Position numbers and translations under genes: made by a program | NCBI GenBank assembly: GCA_025359865.1 | Contig: JANYDH010000018.1 | Span: 1 to 50,021, forward strand | DNA length: 50,021 bases | Origin: Actinomycetes bacterium | Lineage (GTDB): Bacteria; Actinomycetota; Acidimicrobiia; Acidimicrobiales; Ilumatobacteraceae | Direction: 5' to 3' | In this document: piece by piece, positions 8,531 through 15,716 of the stretch | How positions within the stretch are numbered: position 1 is the first letter of the stretch | Layout of the letters: each line of letters opens with the position of its first letter | The notes under the pieces: generated by a model | Database searches by the model: none | Told to the model about the DNA's origin: nothing | Seen by the model: the letters and a program-made list of their open reading frames with translations, nothing else

Positions 8531-8575
8531 GCTTTGGTCGTGAGATGTTGCTCAGCAACATCTCACGAACAAAGC
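8531..8575 (-). terminator. 45-bp near-perfect palindrome, probable terminator of the ABC transporter operon
   Basis: Two 22-bp arms flank a 1-nt centre with a single mismatch. The inner 14-bp arms (CGTGAGATGTTGCT) are perfect. It lies 25 bp after the stop of the permease fusion gene on the minus strand. There is no run of T after it, so it may be a factor-independent hairpin of the actinobacterial type, a mobile palindromic element, or a binding site. Confidence 0.55.
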
Positions 8576-8599
8576 ATGGTTTGGATCTGGGAGCAGCGT

Positions 8600-10621
8600 T
8601 TAGCGGTCGCCTGCAACGACAAGTGCCGGCCGGGCCGCAGAGGACCCCGCCGCCTCGGCAGCTTTGCGTGCCTTTTTGAGTTTTGCCTCTGCGGCCTGTG
8701 TGCGAAATGCACCAGCGATTCCCTCGGGGTTCTTGATCGCCGTGAAGATCAGCAACACGCCTCCGATGAGGGCTTCCCAAGCACCAAGGGAGTGGATCAG
8801 CCTGCTGGTGGCGAAGAAGGCCACGCCCGACGCACCCGTGATCCCAGCGGTGACGGCCCCGCTGACGCTCGTGATGCCACCGAGGTACGCCACCGCGAGC
8901 GCGGTCAACGACGCGAACGTTCCATACGAAACGTCGGAAACAGTGCCGAATCGGTAGGCGATGAGGCAGCCGCCGACGCCGGCGATGAACGACGACAGTG
9001 TGAACACCAGCATCTTGCCGGACGCAACGTTGATACCGATCGCGCTGGCTGCACGTTCGTTGGAGCGGATCGCCAGCATCCGCCTGCCCGTAGCACTGCG
9101 CCTGATATTGACGACGAGTAGCCCAAGCAAGAAGGCTACGGCAACGAGAAAGATACCGAAGATCGGCCTCGAGGACTTCGAGCCGAGCACGAGTCCCATG
9201 TCCCAGGGTCCGAGCTTCGGATTCGGGACCTTTGCACCCGCTGTTGATGCGTCGCCGACGAATATCGGATTCTTGAAGAGGAATTCGGAGATGGCGACGC
9301 TTCCGGCGAGTGTGACGATGGCGAGGTTGGTACCTCGCACACGCAGCGCGGGGAGACCGAGGAGTAACCCGAACAGCGTTGCCAAGCACACGGCAAGAAT
9401 CGGCGCGAACGGAAACGGCACGTGCCACTGCGTCGCCAATTTCGAGAGCGCAAATCCGGCAATACCCGCAAAGGCCATTTGCGCCAGCGATGTCTGCCCT
9501 CCGAAGCCGGTGAGTACGACCAGCGACAGCGCCAGCACTGACGAGATGACCGTGGTCATGATCGCCCCCCGCCACAGTGGCCCGAGGAACAACAGACCGG
9601 CGACGGCGAGGAGAACGGGCAACAGCACCGTGAGCGGCGTGACCTTGGCTTGGGGTACGGCTGGCAATTTCCAGTTGTCGACAGCGCCTCGATCGGGCAG
9701 TCGTTCGCCGAGCACGACCATCGCGATGATGATCACCAGGAACGGCAAGCCTTCGCGGGCACCGTACTTCGGAAACCAACTGACGTCGCCTTGCACCTTG
9801 GTGAAGGTGGACTGGACCATGCCGATTGCCAGTCCGGTGAAGACAGTTGGCCACACGTAGCGGAACTTGCCGATCAAGGCTGCTCCGAGGGCAGGGATCA
9901 GGAATCCGAACGTGAACACTCCGGAACTCAACTGGATCATCGGCGTCGCGAGAATTGCGATCAGCCCGGTAACCAGGGAAGCAATGACGAAACTGAGCCC
10001 TGCAAGAAAGTCGGGGGAGAACCCCAATAACACTGCCCCTTTTTCATTTTCCGCAGCAGCGCGGGTGACGAGGCCCACCCGGGTGTAACGCGATAATGCC
10101 CAGAGCACCGCACCGATGACGATGACGATCAACGCAAGCCACAGCCCATCACGCGGGACCGTGAGGTCCCGCGTGATGGTGACCGAGTTGCGGGGCAGGA
10201 TCGGGCCGACCCGAATTGATGTCTTGTCTTCGAACCGGCGGTCGACGAGCGACAAGAACACGATCACCAACCCGATGCTTGCCACCACCTTGGCGAGCGC
10301 CGGAGCCTTTCGAAGCGGCCGGAACACCAAGAGATAGACGGTGAGCCCAACGAGCGCCGTGGTGAGCAATGCCAACAGCATTGCCCACCGGAAACCGACA
10401 TCGTGGCCGAAGTGATACCTACCTGGCAGGCCAGGAATCGGGAATGGATATGCCCCGTTACGTAGATCGGCGTAGACGAACGCCGACCACATCGCCATCG
10501 CGCCGCAAGCGAAGTTCACGACGCCCGAGCCCTGGTAGGCAACAACCAACCCGAGCCCGAGCGCCGCAATGATCGCTCCAGCCCCGCTGCCAAGCAGCAG
10601 GTAGAAGAGGTAATCAATCAT
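8600..10621 (-). CDS. Branched-chain amino-acid type ABC permease, LivH-LivM fusion
   Basis: A 673-residue polytopic membrane protein. The first half (MIDYLFYLLLGSGAGAIIA to about 300) matches LivH, including YQGSGVVNFACGAMAMWSAF. The second half matches LivM, with GFGGQTSLAQMAFAGIAGFA and LPALRVRGTNLAIVTLAGSVA. Normally these are two genes; here they are one chain, joined by a charged segment around LGERLPDRGAVDNWK. The C-terminus is a cytoplasmic Lys/Ala-rich tail. I begin at 10621, since the 51 codons upstream lack membrane character and overlap the preceding gene. It lies 28 bp downstream of its binding protein. LivG/LivF ATPases are not in the window. Confidence 0.9.
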   Translation of the reverse strand: MIDYLFYLLLGSGAGAIIAALGLGLVVAYQGSGVVNFACGAMAMWSAFVYADLRNGAYPFPIPGLPGRYHFGHDVGFRWAMLLALLTTALVGLTVYLLVFRPLRKAPALAKVVASIGLVIVFLSLVDRRFEDKTSIRVGPILPRNSVTITRDLTVPRDGLWLALIVIVIGAVLWALSRYTRVGLVTRAAAENEKGAVLLGFSPDFLAGLSFVIASLVTGLIAILATPMIQLSSGVFTFGFLIPALGAALIGKFRYVWPTVFTGLAIGMVQSTFTKVQGDVSWFPKYGAREGLPFLVIIIAMVVLGERLPDRGAVDNWKLPAVPQAKVTPLTVLLPVLLAVAGLLFLGPLWRGAIMTTVISSVLALSLVVLTGFGGQTSLAQMAFAGIAGFALSKLATQWHVPFPFAPILAVCLATLFGLLLGLPALRVRGTNLAIVTLAGSVAISEFLFKNPIFVGDASTAGAKVPNPKLGPWDMGLVLGSKSSRPIFGIFLVAVAFLLGLLVVNIRRSATGRRMLAIRSNERAASAIGINVASGKMLVFTLSSFIAGVGGCLIAYRFGTVSDVSYGTFASLTALAVAYLGGITSVSGAVTAGITGASGVAFFATSRLIHSLGAWEALIGGVLLIFTAIKNPEGIAGAFRTQAAEAKLKKARKAAEAAGSSAARPALVVAGDR

Positions 10622-10638
10622 CCGAACAGGTATCCAAC

Positions 10639-10651
10639 GACCACTGTGGTC
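10639..10651 (-). promoter_or_regulatory. Short palindrome between binding protein and permease genes
   Basis: GACCAC and GTGGTC arms around one base, at the stop codon of the binding protein. It may form a small intercistronic hairpin that sets different levels of the two products. The stem is only 6 bp. Confidence 0.3.
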
Positions 10652-12119
10652 ACGGTAGGTACGGCAAGGCTGAGACGGCTTCTTGACCCTCGACGGTCTG
10701 CACGCTTCCGCCGGCCACATATTCAGCGACGGGGAAGGTGAACGAGCAGATGGTCGGGTACTTCGCAGAGTCACCGCAGTTGATCGCTGCCTGGCCTGGC
10801 CACAGTGTGAGACCCTTCGCGCTACCGAGGAAGTCGTACAGCGATTGCCCGGTCACCTCGGTGCCGTCAGCCGCCATGATGTCCGCATACAGCGCGAGCG
10901 ACATCGTCTCGATGAGACCGAGACCGCCAAGACCCAACGCCGTGGAATCCACTTCTTCCGGTGCAACACCAAGGGTTGGCGCCAGGATCGTCTGCAGAAT
11001 GTGCAGTTCTGGCGTGTCCTTCTGGGTCTGGATACCGACGAAGTTCCAGCCGAGTGCGTCGTCGCCGACCTGAGCGATCACGTCCTTGTCGGCGCAAATG
11101 CTCGTGGTGATGACCGGGATGGTGATTCCCAATGCTGCCCGCCCGCGGATGGTGCCGATGCAGCCAGCGTCGGAGTACAACGACACCAAGATGTCCGGGT
11201 TGTCCTTGGCGGCCTCACGCATGAGGCCCTGGTACCCGGCGTCGGTCTCGTTGTCGCCGCCCTTGACGGTGACGTGAGCGATACCGGCCACGTCCAACGC
11301 AGCAGTAAGCGCTGCTTCGGTGCCGTTGGCACCCGGGTTGTCGCTACTGACAATGCCAACGGTCTTGGCTTTGAAGTGGTCCTTGATGACCGCTGTCATG
11401 GCCGCCGTGGTGGTGGCGTTACCACCGGTGAGGAACAACGCCTTTGCGGTGTAGTCACCGGGCAGGATCGGGAGCACGCCGATGACCGGGATGTTCGCAG
11501 CTTCATAGGTGGCGTAATCGGGGAACAGATCGAGGCCGAGCATGACCAACTCGACACCCTTACCGGCCAGTTCCTGGGCGCACGCCTGCGATGTCTCGGG
11601 CGAGCCCTTCACCGTGCAGTTCTCGAACTTGACGACCCGCCCACCGTAACCGCCGTGCTCATTGAGGTAGTCGGCCGAAGCCTGGGCGTAGATGCGGATG
11701 TCGGGGAAGTCCAAGCCCGGCGTACCCTCGGAGTTGACGAGACCGATCACGATCGGATCGCCAGTGGCGGGGCCGAGATCAGGGAACGCTTGTCCTAAGT
11801 TAGCCGGCGTGGTATCGGCGGGTGTGGTGTCGGCTGCGGCCGTGTCGGCTGGCGTTGTGTCGACCGCTGCCGTGTCGGCGGTTGCCGTGTCGGCGGTTGC
11901 CGTGTCGGCCGGGGCGGAGGCGGGCGGCTCAGTGGCAGCGGGCTCGGTGGAGGGCGCTTCAGTGCCGGCCGGCGCAGCCGTAGTGGCGGCGGTGGTTGCG
12001 GGTGCTGCGGCCTTGTCGCTGCTGCACGAGGCGGCAATGAGCCCCGCAGCAGCAAGGCCTGCGAACCACGATGCGCGGCGTCGTGTACGACGTGATGAAC
12101 TACTGACGGAATGGTGCAT
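10650..12119 (-). CDS. ABC transporter substrate-binding lipoprotein (LivJ/LivK-like)
   Basis: A 489-residue periplasmic-type binding protein anchored as a lipoprotein. The signal peptide is strongly basic (SRRTRRRASW), then hydrophobic, with lipobox LIAASC. Residues about 35-108 form an Ala/Thr/Pro/Asp linker built from ADTAT- and ADTTP-like repeats. The fold-type I domain begins at DPIVIGLVNSEGTPGL. A cysteine pair in ENCTVKG…QACAQEL may form a disulphide. Family members bind amino acids, amides or other small carboxylates; the ligand is not evident. A ribosome site (AGGGGG) precedes the ATG. It is the first gene of a transcript with the fused permease. Confidence 0.9.
   Translation of the reverse strand: MHHSVSSSSRRTRRRASWFAGLAAAGLIAASCSSDKAAAPATTAATTAAPAGTEAPSTEPAATEPPASAPADTATADTATADTAAVDTTPADTAAADTTPADTTPANLGQAFPDLGPATGDPIVIGLVNSEGTPGLDFPDIRIYAQASADYLNEHGGYGGRVVKFENCTVKGSPETSQACAQELAGKGVELVMLGLDLFPDYATYEAANIPVIGVLPILPGDYTAKALFLTGGNATTTAAMTAVIKDHFKAKTVGIVSSDNPGANGTEAALTAALDVAGIAHVTVKGGDNETDAGYQGLMREAAKDNPDILVSLYSDAGCIGTIRGRAALGITIPVITTSICADKDVIAQVGDDALGWNFVGIQTQKDTPELHILQTILAPTLGVAPEEVDSTALGLGGLGLIETMSLALYADIMAADGTEVTGQSLYDFLGSAKGLTLWPGQAAINCGDSAKYPTICSFTFPVAEYVAGGSVQTVEGQEAVSALPYLP
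11806..11916 (-). repeat. 15-bp imperfect tandem repeats in the lipoprotein linker
   Basis: About seven repeats of a GTGTCGGCGGTTGCC-like unit (plus-strand reading) encode the ADTAT/ADTTP linker. Such arrays can expand or contract in frame and change the tether length of the binding protein. Confidence 0.6.
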
Positions 12120-12202
12120 GGTTTCCCCCTTGTCGTGACGTCGGCGGTGCCGAAGTCATTCCCCTATGGATCATTTTCTCACACTTGCGTGACTGTGACC
12201 TA

Positions 12203-12238
12203 CTACCTACCTGTACCCCACTACCTACCTGTACCCCA
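12203..12238 (+). repeat. Two perfect 18-bp tandem repeats upstream of the transporter operon
   Basis: CTACCTACCTGTACCCCA occurs twice head to tail, roughly 85-120 bp upstream of the binding-protein start, between it and the PPOX gene. The position fits an operator or upstream activator site. No known regulator motif is recognised. Confidence 0.6.
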
Positions 12239-12343
12239 GACACTGTCTATCGCTGACCGGCTGCCCCAAAAGAACTGGACCGACCGTATTCGTTCGGCGA
12301 GCCCCAACTCACCGCTTGCACTTGCTGAGGATGGCGTGCTGGC

Positions 12344-12835
12344 CTACGACACGGCACCCGGTGACCGGGCCCACATCAACCCGGCGTCGAAGCTGAGCGT
12401 GTAGTCGGGAACGAACTCGATGACCACCCGGTGGGGCGAATCGAGAAAGGACTGAAACGTGGCTGCGGCCTTGGCATCGTCTGGTCGCAGCGCATGCGAG
12501 AACTCCGGGTAGAACCAGTCTTTGGTGGCACGGTCGTCGTGAACTATGCACGAACCTTTGTAGGTGACGGTCTTGCCGCCGCCCATCCGTGAGCCGGTGC
12601 TGTTGATACACAGCGAGGCTCTCGGGAAGCGGCGGATGGCCGAAATCCGGGCCCGACGCTCGGCCGCAGTCAGCCAGAACTTTCCGTTCTTTGGCAGGTA
12701 CGACATGACCACACCGAATGCTTCCCCGGCAACGTTGGTCCACATGAACACGCACTCGCGTTGGGTGTCGACCAGTTGTTGCTCGAGTTCGGCAGTGAGC
12801 GCGCACTCGGTGAGATCCTCGTAGTCATCGGCCAT
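12344..12835 (-). CDS. Pyridoxamine 5'-phosphate oxidase-like (FMN split-barrel) protein
   Basis: A 163-residue protein with the split-barrel fold of the PPOX/F420-dependent reductase superfamily. CVFMWTNVAGEAFGVVMSYL forms the first strands. FWLTAAERRARISAIRRFPRASLCIN is the usual strand-helix-strand, in which Arg residues bind the flavin or F420 phosphate, and VTYKGSCIVHDD follows. Actinobacterial relatives of this length commonly use FMN or F420 to reduce or oxidise unknown small molecules. A TACCTT box 6 nt upstream of the ATG supports the start and a leaderless transcript. It is a single gene, divergent in position from the lipoprotein promoter region but on the same strand. Confidence 0.75.
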   Translation of the reverse strand: MADDYEDLTECALTAELEQQLVDTQRECVFMWTNVAGEAFGVVMSYLPKNGKFWLTAAERRARISAIRRFPRASLCINSTGSRMGGGKTVTYKGSCIVHDDRATKDWFYPEFSHALRPDDAKAAATFQSFLDSPHRVVIEFVPDYTLSFDAGLMWARSPGAVS

Positions 12836-12841
12836 GAACGG

Positions 12842-12847
12842 AAGGTA
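12842..12847 (-). promoter_or_regulatory. -10 box (TACCTT) for the PPOX-like gene
   Basis: Minus-strand TACCTT lies 6 nt before the ATG at 12835, with no ribosome site. Same leaderless spacing as at 1378, 2395 and 34450. Confidence 0.45.
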
Positions 12848-12888
12848 GCACGTCGCCCCTACAAAATCTACTACCGGTAAATTTCTGC

Positions 12889-13953
12889 TCAGGTGACGGG
12901 GTCGAGACCCATTGCGCTGCCGGCGTTGAGGTCGTCGACCGCAGTGAACGTGCGACGCACCAGTGCGTCGAACAACGCCGCGCCGCGCTCGTTTGCCGGG
13001 TTGATCGTGAGCAGACTTGCCCCGAACGACACGGCGTAGAACATTAGACCCTCCACATAGCCGCGCCGAACGGTGTCGAGCGTGACAGCGTCGGCGGGGA
13101 CTCCGGCGGCGTGCAACCCGGTGACGTATCGCTCGATCAATGCATCCTCATGCTCGCGCCGCATCTCGGTGGTGAGGTTGTTGGCGCAGAAGTAGACGAG
13201 GTCGGCCTGACCAGGAGCACGCATCGACATCTGCCAATCGATCACCGCCACGCTGCCATCATCGAGGAAGAACAAGTTGTCGAGCCGGAAGTCGCCGTGG
13301 GTGATCGTGACAGGCTCGTCGAAGTGCCCTGCGATCCACTCGGGGATGCCTTCGACGAACTGCTCGCACCACCGCAGGCAACGCTCGGGGAGTTCGTTGC
13401 CGTACCGCTCGAGGAACAGCGGCCAACCAATCGCAAAGGTGTCACCGAGCGACAGGAGCGACGGATCGTCGAGACCCGGCAGCCAGTCCCATTCACGCAG
13501 GTTCGGGTGCTCGAACCACGCGGCATGATGACGTGCGATCACGTCGATCGATCGCTCGGCTTGGTCGAGCGTAGCGCCGGCAACGTGGTCGCCCGGCTTT
13601 GCCGGCGCCAGGTCTTCCAGCACCAGACACGGGGGCTCAGCGATGTTGACGAACGCCCGAGGCACCCGAATGTTGAGTAGCGGCGCCACATCTCGGTAGA
13701 AGCAATGCTCACGTTCCCAGACCCGCATCGTCTGGCCGATGAACTGCCCGCCGGGATCAGCGGTCGGCAGTTTGACGATGACCGAAGCGGGCGCGGATGG
13801 GTCAGGAGACGTCAACGTCACCCGTGCCAACAACCCCATGAACCCCTCGCCGGCGGCAATCGGGTTGACCTCGATGGCGTCGATCGGAACGCCCAACACC
13901 TCGGCCAACCAGTCGACAGTGACTTCATCCAACATTCGCGGAGTCTCGCTCAT
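12889..13953 (-). CDS. Aminoglycoside phosphotransferase (APH)/ecdysteroid kinase-like protein
   Basis: A 354-residue kinase-fold protein starting MSETPRML. VIVKLPT holds the nucleotide-site Lys, LEDLAP is the hinge, HGDFRLDNLFF the catalytic loop (Asp of HGD, Asn five residues later), and VIDWQMSMRAPGQADLVYF the DFG-like Mg site. Such actinobacterial proteins phosphorylate small molecules, often next to lipid or xenobiotic catabolism genes; antibiotic resistance is not implied. I prefer the ATG at 13953 over 13965 because TATGGT lies 7 nt upstream and overlaps the earlier ATG. A TetR gene ends 37 bp or so upstream on the same strand. Confidence 0.82.
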   Translation of the reverse strand: MSETPRMLDEVTVDWLAEVLGVPIDAIEVNPIAAGEGFMGLLARVTLTSPDPSAPASVIVKLPTADPGGQFIGQTMRVWEREHCFYRDVAPLLNIRVPRAFVNIAEPPCLVLEDLAPAKPGDHVAGATLDQAERSIDVIARHHAAWFEHPNLREWDWLPGLDDPSLLSLGDTFAIGWPLFLERYGNELPERCLRWCEQFVEGIPEWIAGHFDEPVTITHGDFRLDNLFFLDDGSVAVIDWQMSMRAPGQADLVYFCANNLTTEMRREHEDALIERYVTGLHAAGVPADAVTLDTVRRGYVEGLMFYAVSFGASLLTINPANERGAALFDALVRRTFTAVDDLNAGSAMGLDPVT

Positions 13954-13960
13954 CGGCGCG

Positions 13961-13966
13961 ACCATA
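13961..13966 (-). promoter_or_regulatory. -10 box (TATGGT) for the APH-like gene
   Basis: Minus-strand TATGGT lies 7 nt before the ATG at 13953. It overlaps the alternative upstream ATG, which argues for the shorter start. Confidence 0.4.
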
Positions 13967-14002
13967 CTTGCGACGCAAAGCCGGATCGACGGTCGGACGC
14001 AA

Positions 14003-14608
14003 TTAGGGCCCGGCGAGGCCCGACCACAACAACTCGGCGACCTGTTCGGCGAGTAGCTCTGCCGGCCGATCCATCTCGGTGATCCACCACAGCGAGACGA
14101 GGTGCAACATCCCGATCACCGCGTACGCCCATGGTACCGCGACCGCTGGATCAAGGCCTTGGTTGGTTCGCCACGCCGCTAGCTGCTGGGCCATCGGCGT
14201 GGTGGAACGCTCTGCAAGGTACAGCGTGCGCCTTGGAGTGTCGGCGGCGGTGCCACCGGTGACATAGAGGAACAGGTCGCGATGCTCGGCCAACGTGGAC
14301 AGGTTCGCTTCCACGAACGCGGTCAACATCGCCCGCCCGTAGGCAAGGTCTCCTATTGCGGCACCCGCTGCTATGACCAACCGGGCGGCAAGCCGACGCG
14401 AGAGCGCGTCGGCGAGATCGGTCCGCCCGCCGACGCGGGCATAGACGATCGGTTTCGTCACCCCGGCTTCGAGTGCAATTGCATCGAGTGAGACCCCTGC
14501 GCCGTCGCGGCGGATGACCCGTTCGGCCGCGTCGAGCACCAGTCCGCGGTCGACCACGCGCCGTCCCCCCGACGGACGACCGGGACGACGACCAACGACA
14601 ACAGTCAC
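14003..14608 (-). CDS. TetR-family transcriptional regulator
   Basis: A 201-residue repressor, probably starting at GTG 14608 (VTVVVGRRPGRPSG). The N-terminal helix-turn-helix reads VLDAAERVIRRDGAGVSLDAIALEAGVTKPIVYARVGGRTDLADALSRRLAARL, a clear TetR DNA-binding domain. The C-terminal half is the ligand and dimer domain. The open frame extends far upstream, but that part has no TetR character. It is divergent from the LLM operon at 14844; the shared region holds five tandem 12-bp repeats. It may control that operon, itself or the APH-like gene just downstream. Confidence 0.85.
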   Translation of the reverse strand: MTVVVGRRPGRPSGGRRVVDRGLVLDAAERVIRRDGAGVSLDAIALEAGVTKPIVYARVGGRTDLADALSRRLAARLVIAAGAAIGDLAYGRAMLTAFVEANLSTLAEHRDLFLYVTGGTAADTPRRTLYLAERSTTPMAQQLAAWRTNQGLDPAVAVPWAYAVIGMLHLVSLWWITEMDRPAELLAEQVAELLWSGLAGP

Positions 14609-14767
14609 CCGATGAGTGTGCCTGCCGTCAGGAGTGATGCAACCATTGACAGTCAGGTCCCGTCCGGTCGCCGGTGGATCCGGTCGGCCAACTCTCACCC
14701 AAGCCCGACGGTGAGCAATACTTACCCACCGTAACTTTGGTATCGATCGATAGACGATCCACCTGGC

Positions 14768-14827
14768 ATGCACCCACGAATGCACCCACGCATGCACCCA
14801 CGAATGAACCCACGAATGAACCCACGA
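14768..14827 (+). repeat. Five 12-bp tandem repeats in the TetR/LLM divergent region
   Basis: Five head-to-tail units of ATGCACCCACGA (the last two have ATGAACCCACGA, the second ends in C). The array ends 16 bp before the LLM start and lies 160 bp from the TetR start. The period is close to one helical turn, so bound proteins would line up on one face of the DNA. Confidence 0.75.
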
Positions 14828-14843
14828 TGGAGGAAGACCCGGC

Positions 14844-15716
14844 ATGAAATTCGGTTTGGCATTTGCGAGCAGCATCGGTATCGAAGGCGACGAAGCACTC
14901 GACATCTGTCGCCGCGCCGAGGCCGTTGGTTTCGAGTCGGTATGGGGTGGTGAGCACGTTGTACTGCCAACGACGATCGAGTCCCCGTACCCGTACACCG
15001 CCGATGGCAAGATTCCGGCCGCACCCGACACGCCGATCCCCGACCCGTTGATCTGGTTGGCGTTCGTCGCCGCTGCAGCGCCGACACTGCGACTCGGCAC
15101 GTGCATCCTCATCGTGCCCCAGCGCAATCCGTTGGTGTTGGCCAAGGAGCTCGCGACGCTCGACCGCCTGTCGGGCGGACGCGTCGAACTCGGCCTCGGT
15201 GTCGGCTGGATGCGCGAAGAGTTCGATGCGCTCGGCGTTCCGTGGGAACACCGTGGCGCGCGCAACGACGAATACGTCGCCGCGATGCGCGCACTGTGGG
15301 CCGGACCCCACGCAGAGTTTCACGGCGACTACGTCGACTTCGCGCCCGTTACCTGCAGCCCTCGCCCGGTGCAGGCAAGCATCCCGATCCTCGTCGGCGG
15401 CGATACCCCGGCAGCGCTACGCAGAGCCGTGCGAATTGCCGACGGCTACTTCCCCGGCGAGGGTGACGCCACTCGCCTCGGGAGCCTCATCTCCGAGCTG
15501 CGCATCGCATCGGAACAGTTCGGACGCAATCCCGATGAGATCGAGATCAACGCGATGTTCGGGGCACAGATGGCCGATCCCATCGCCGGAGCGGAGCAAC
15601 TGCGCGAGCTCGGTGTCGGGCGGGCGATGATCCCAGCGTTCTTCTTTGCCGGACCGGGCGGACTCGACCGCCTCAGCGAATTCGGGGAGCGGGTCATCCC
15701 GGCAGGCGGCCGCTGA
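14844..15716 (+). CDS. F420-dependent LLM-class oxidoreductase, first gene of a redox operon
   Basis: A 290-residue TIM-barrel protein of the TIGR03619-like F420 branch. Signatures are MKFGLAFASS, GFESVWGGEHVVLP, TLRLGTCILIVPQRNPLVLAKELATLDRLSGGRVELGLGVGW and IPILVGGDTPAALRRAVRIADGYFP. A good ribosome site (GGAGG) sits 8-12 nt before the ATG. The stop overlaps the next start (TGATG at 15713-15717), so the following swivel protein is translationally coupled. It presumably reduces or oxidises an intermediate of the pathway encoded by the four genes after it. Substrate unknown. Confidence 0.9.
   Translation: MKFGLAFASSIGIEGDEALDICRRAEAVGFESVWGGEHVVLPTTIESPYPYTADGKIPAAPDTPIPDPLIWLAFVAAAAPTLRLGTCILIVPQRNPLVLAKELATLDRLSGGRVELGLGVGWMREEFDALGVPWEHRGARNDEYVAAMRALWAGPHAEFHGDYVDFAPVTCSPRPVQASIPILVGGDTPAALRRAVRIADGYFPGEGDATRLGSLISELRIASEQFGRNPDEIEINAMFGAQMADPIAGAEQLRELGVGRAMIPAFFFAGPGGLDRLSEFGERVIPAGGR

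Noticed and set aside
7814-9121. 435-residue plus-strand ORF
   Set aside because: Runs antisense through the saccharopine dehydrogenase-like gene, the palindrome and the permease; no family character.
10683-11798. 371-residue plus-strand ORF
   Set aside because: Exact antisense shadow of the binding lipoprotein.
11806-11916. Repeat array considered as CRISPR
   Set aside because: Units are contiguous, imperfect and coding; there are no spacers. No CRISPR array was found anywhere in the window.
14615-15265. N-terminal extension of the TetR frame
   Set aside because: It is antisense to the LLM gene and precedes the HTH; the TetR gene fits from the GTG at 14608.
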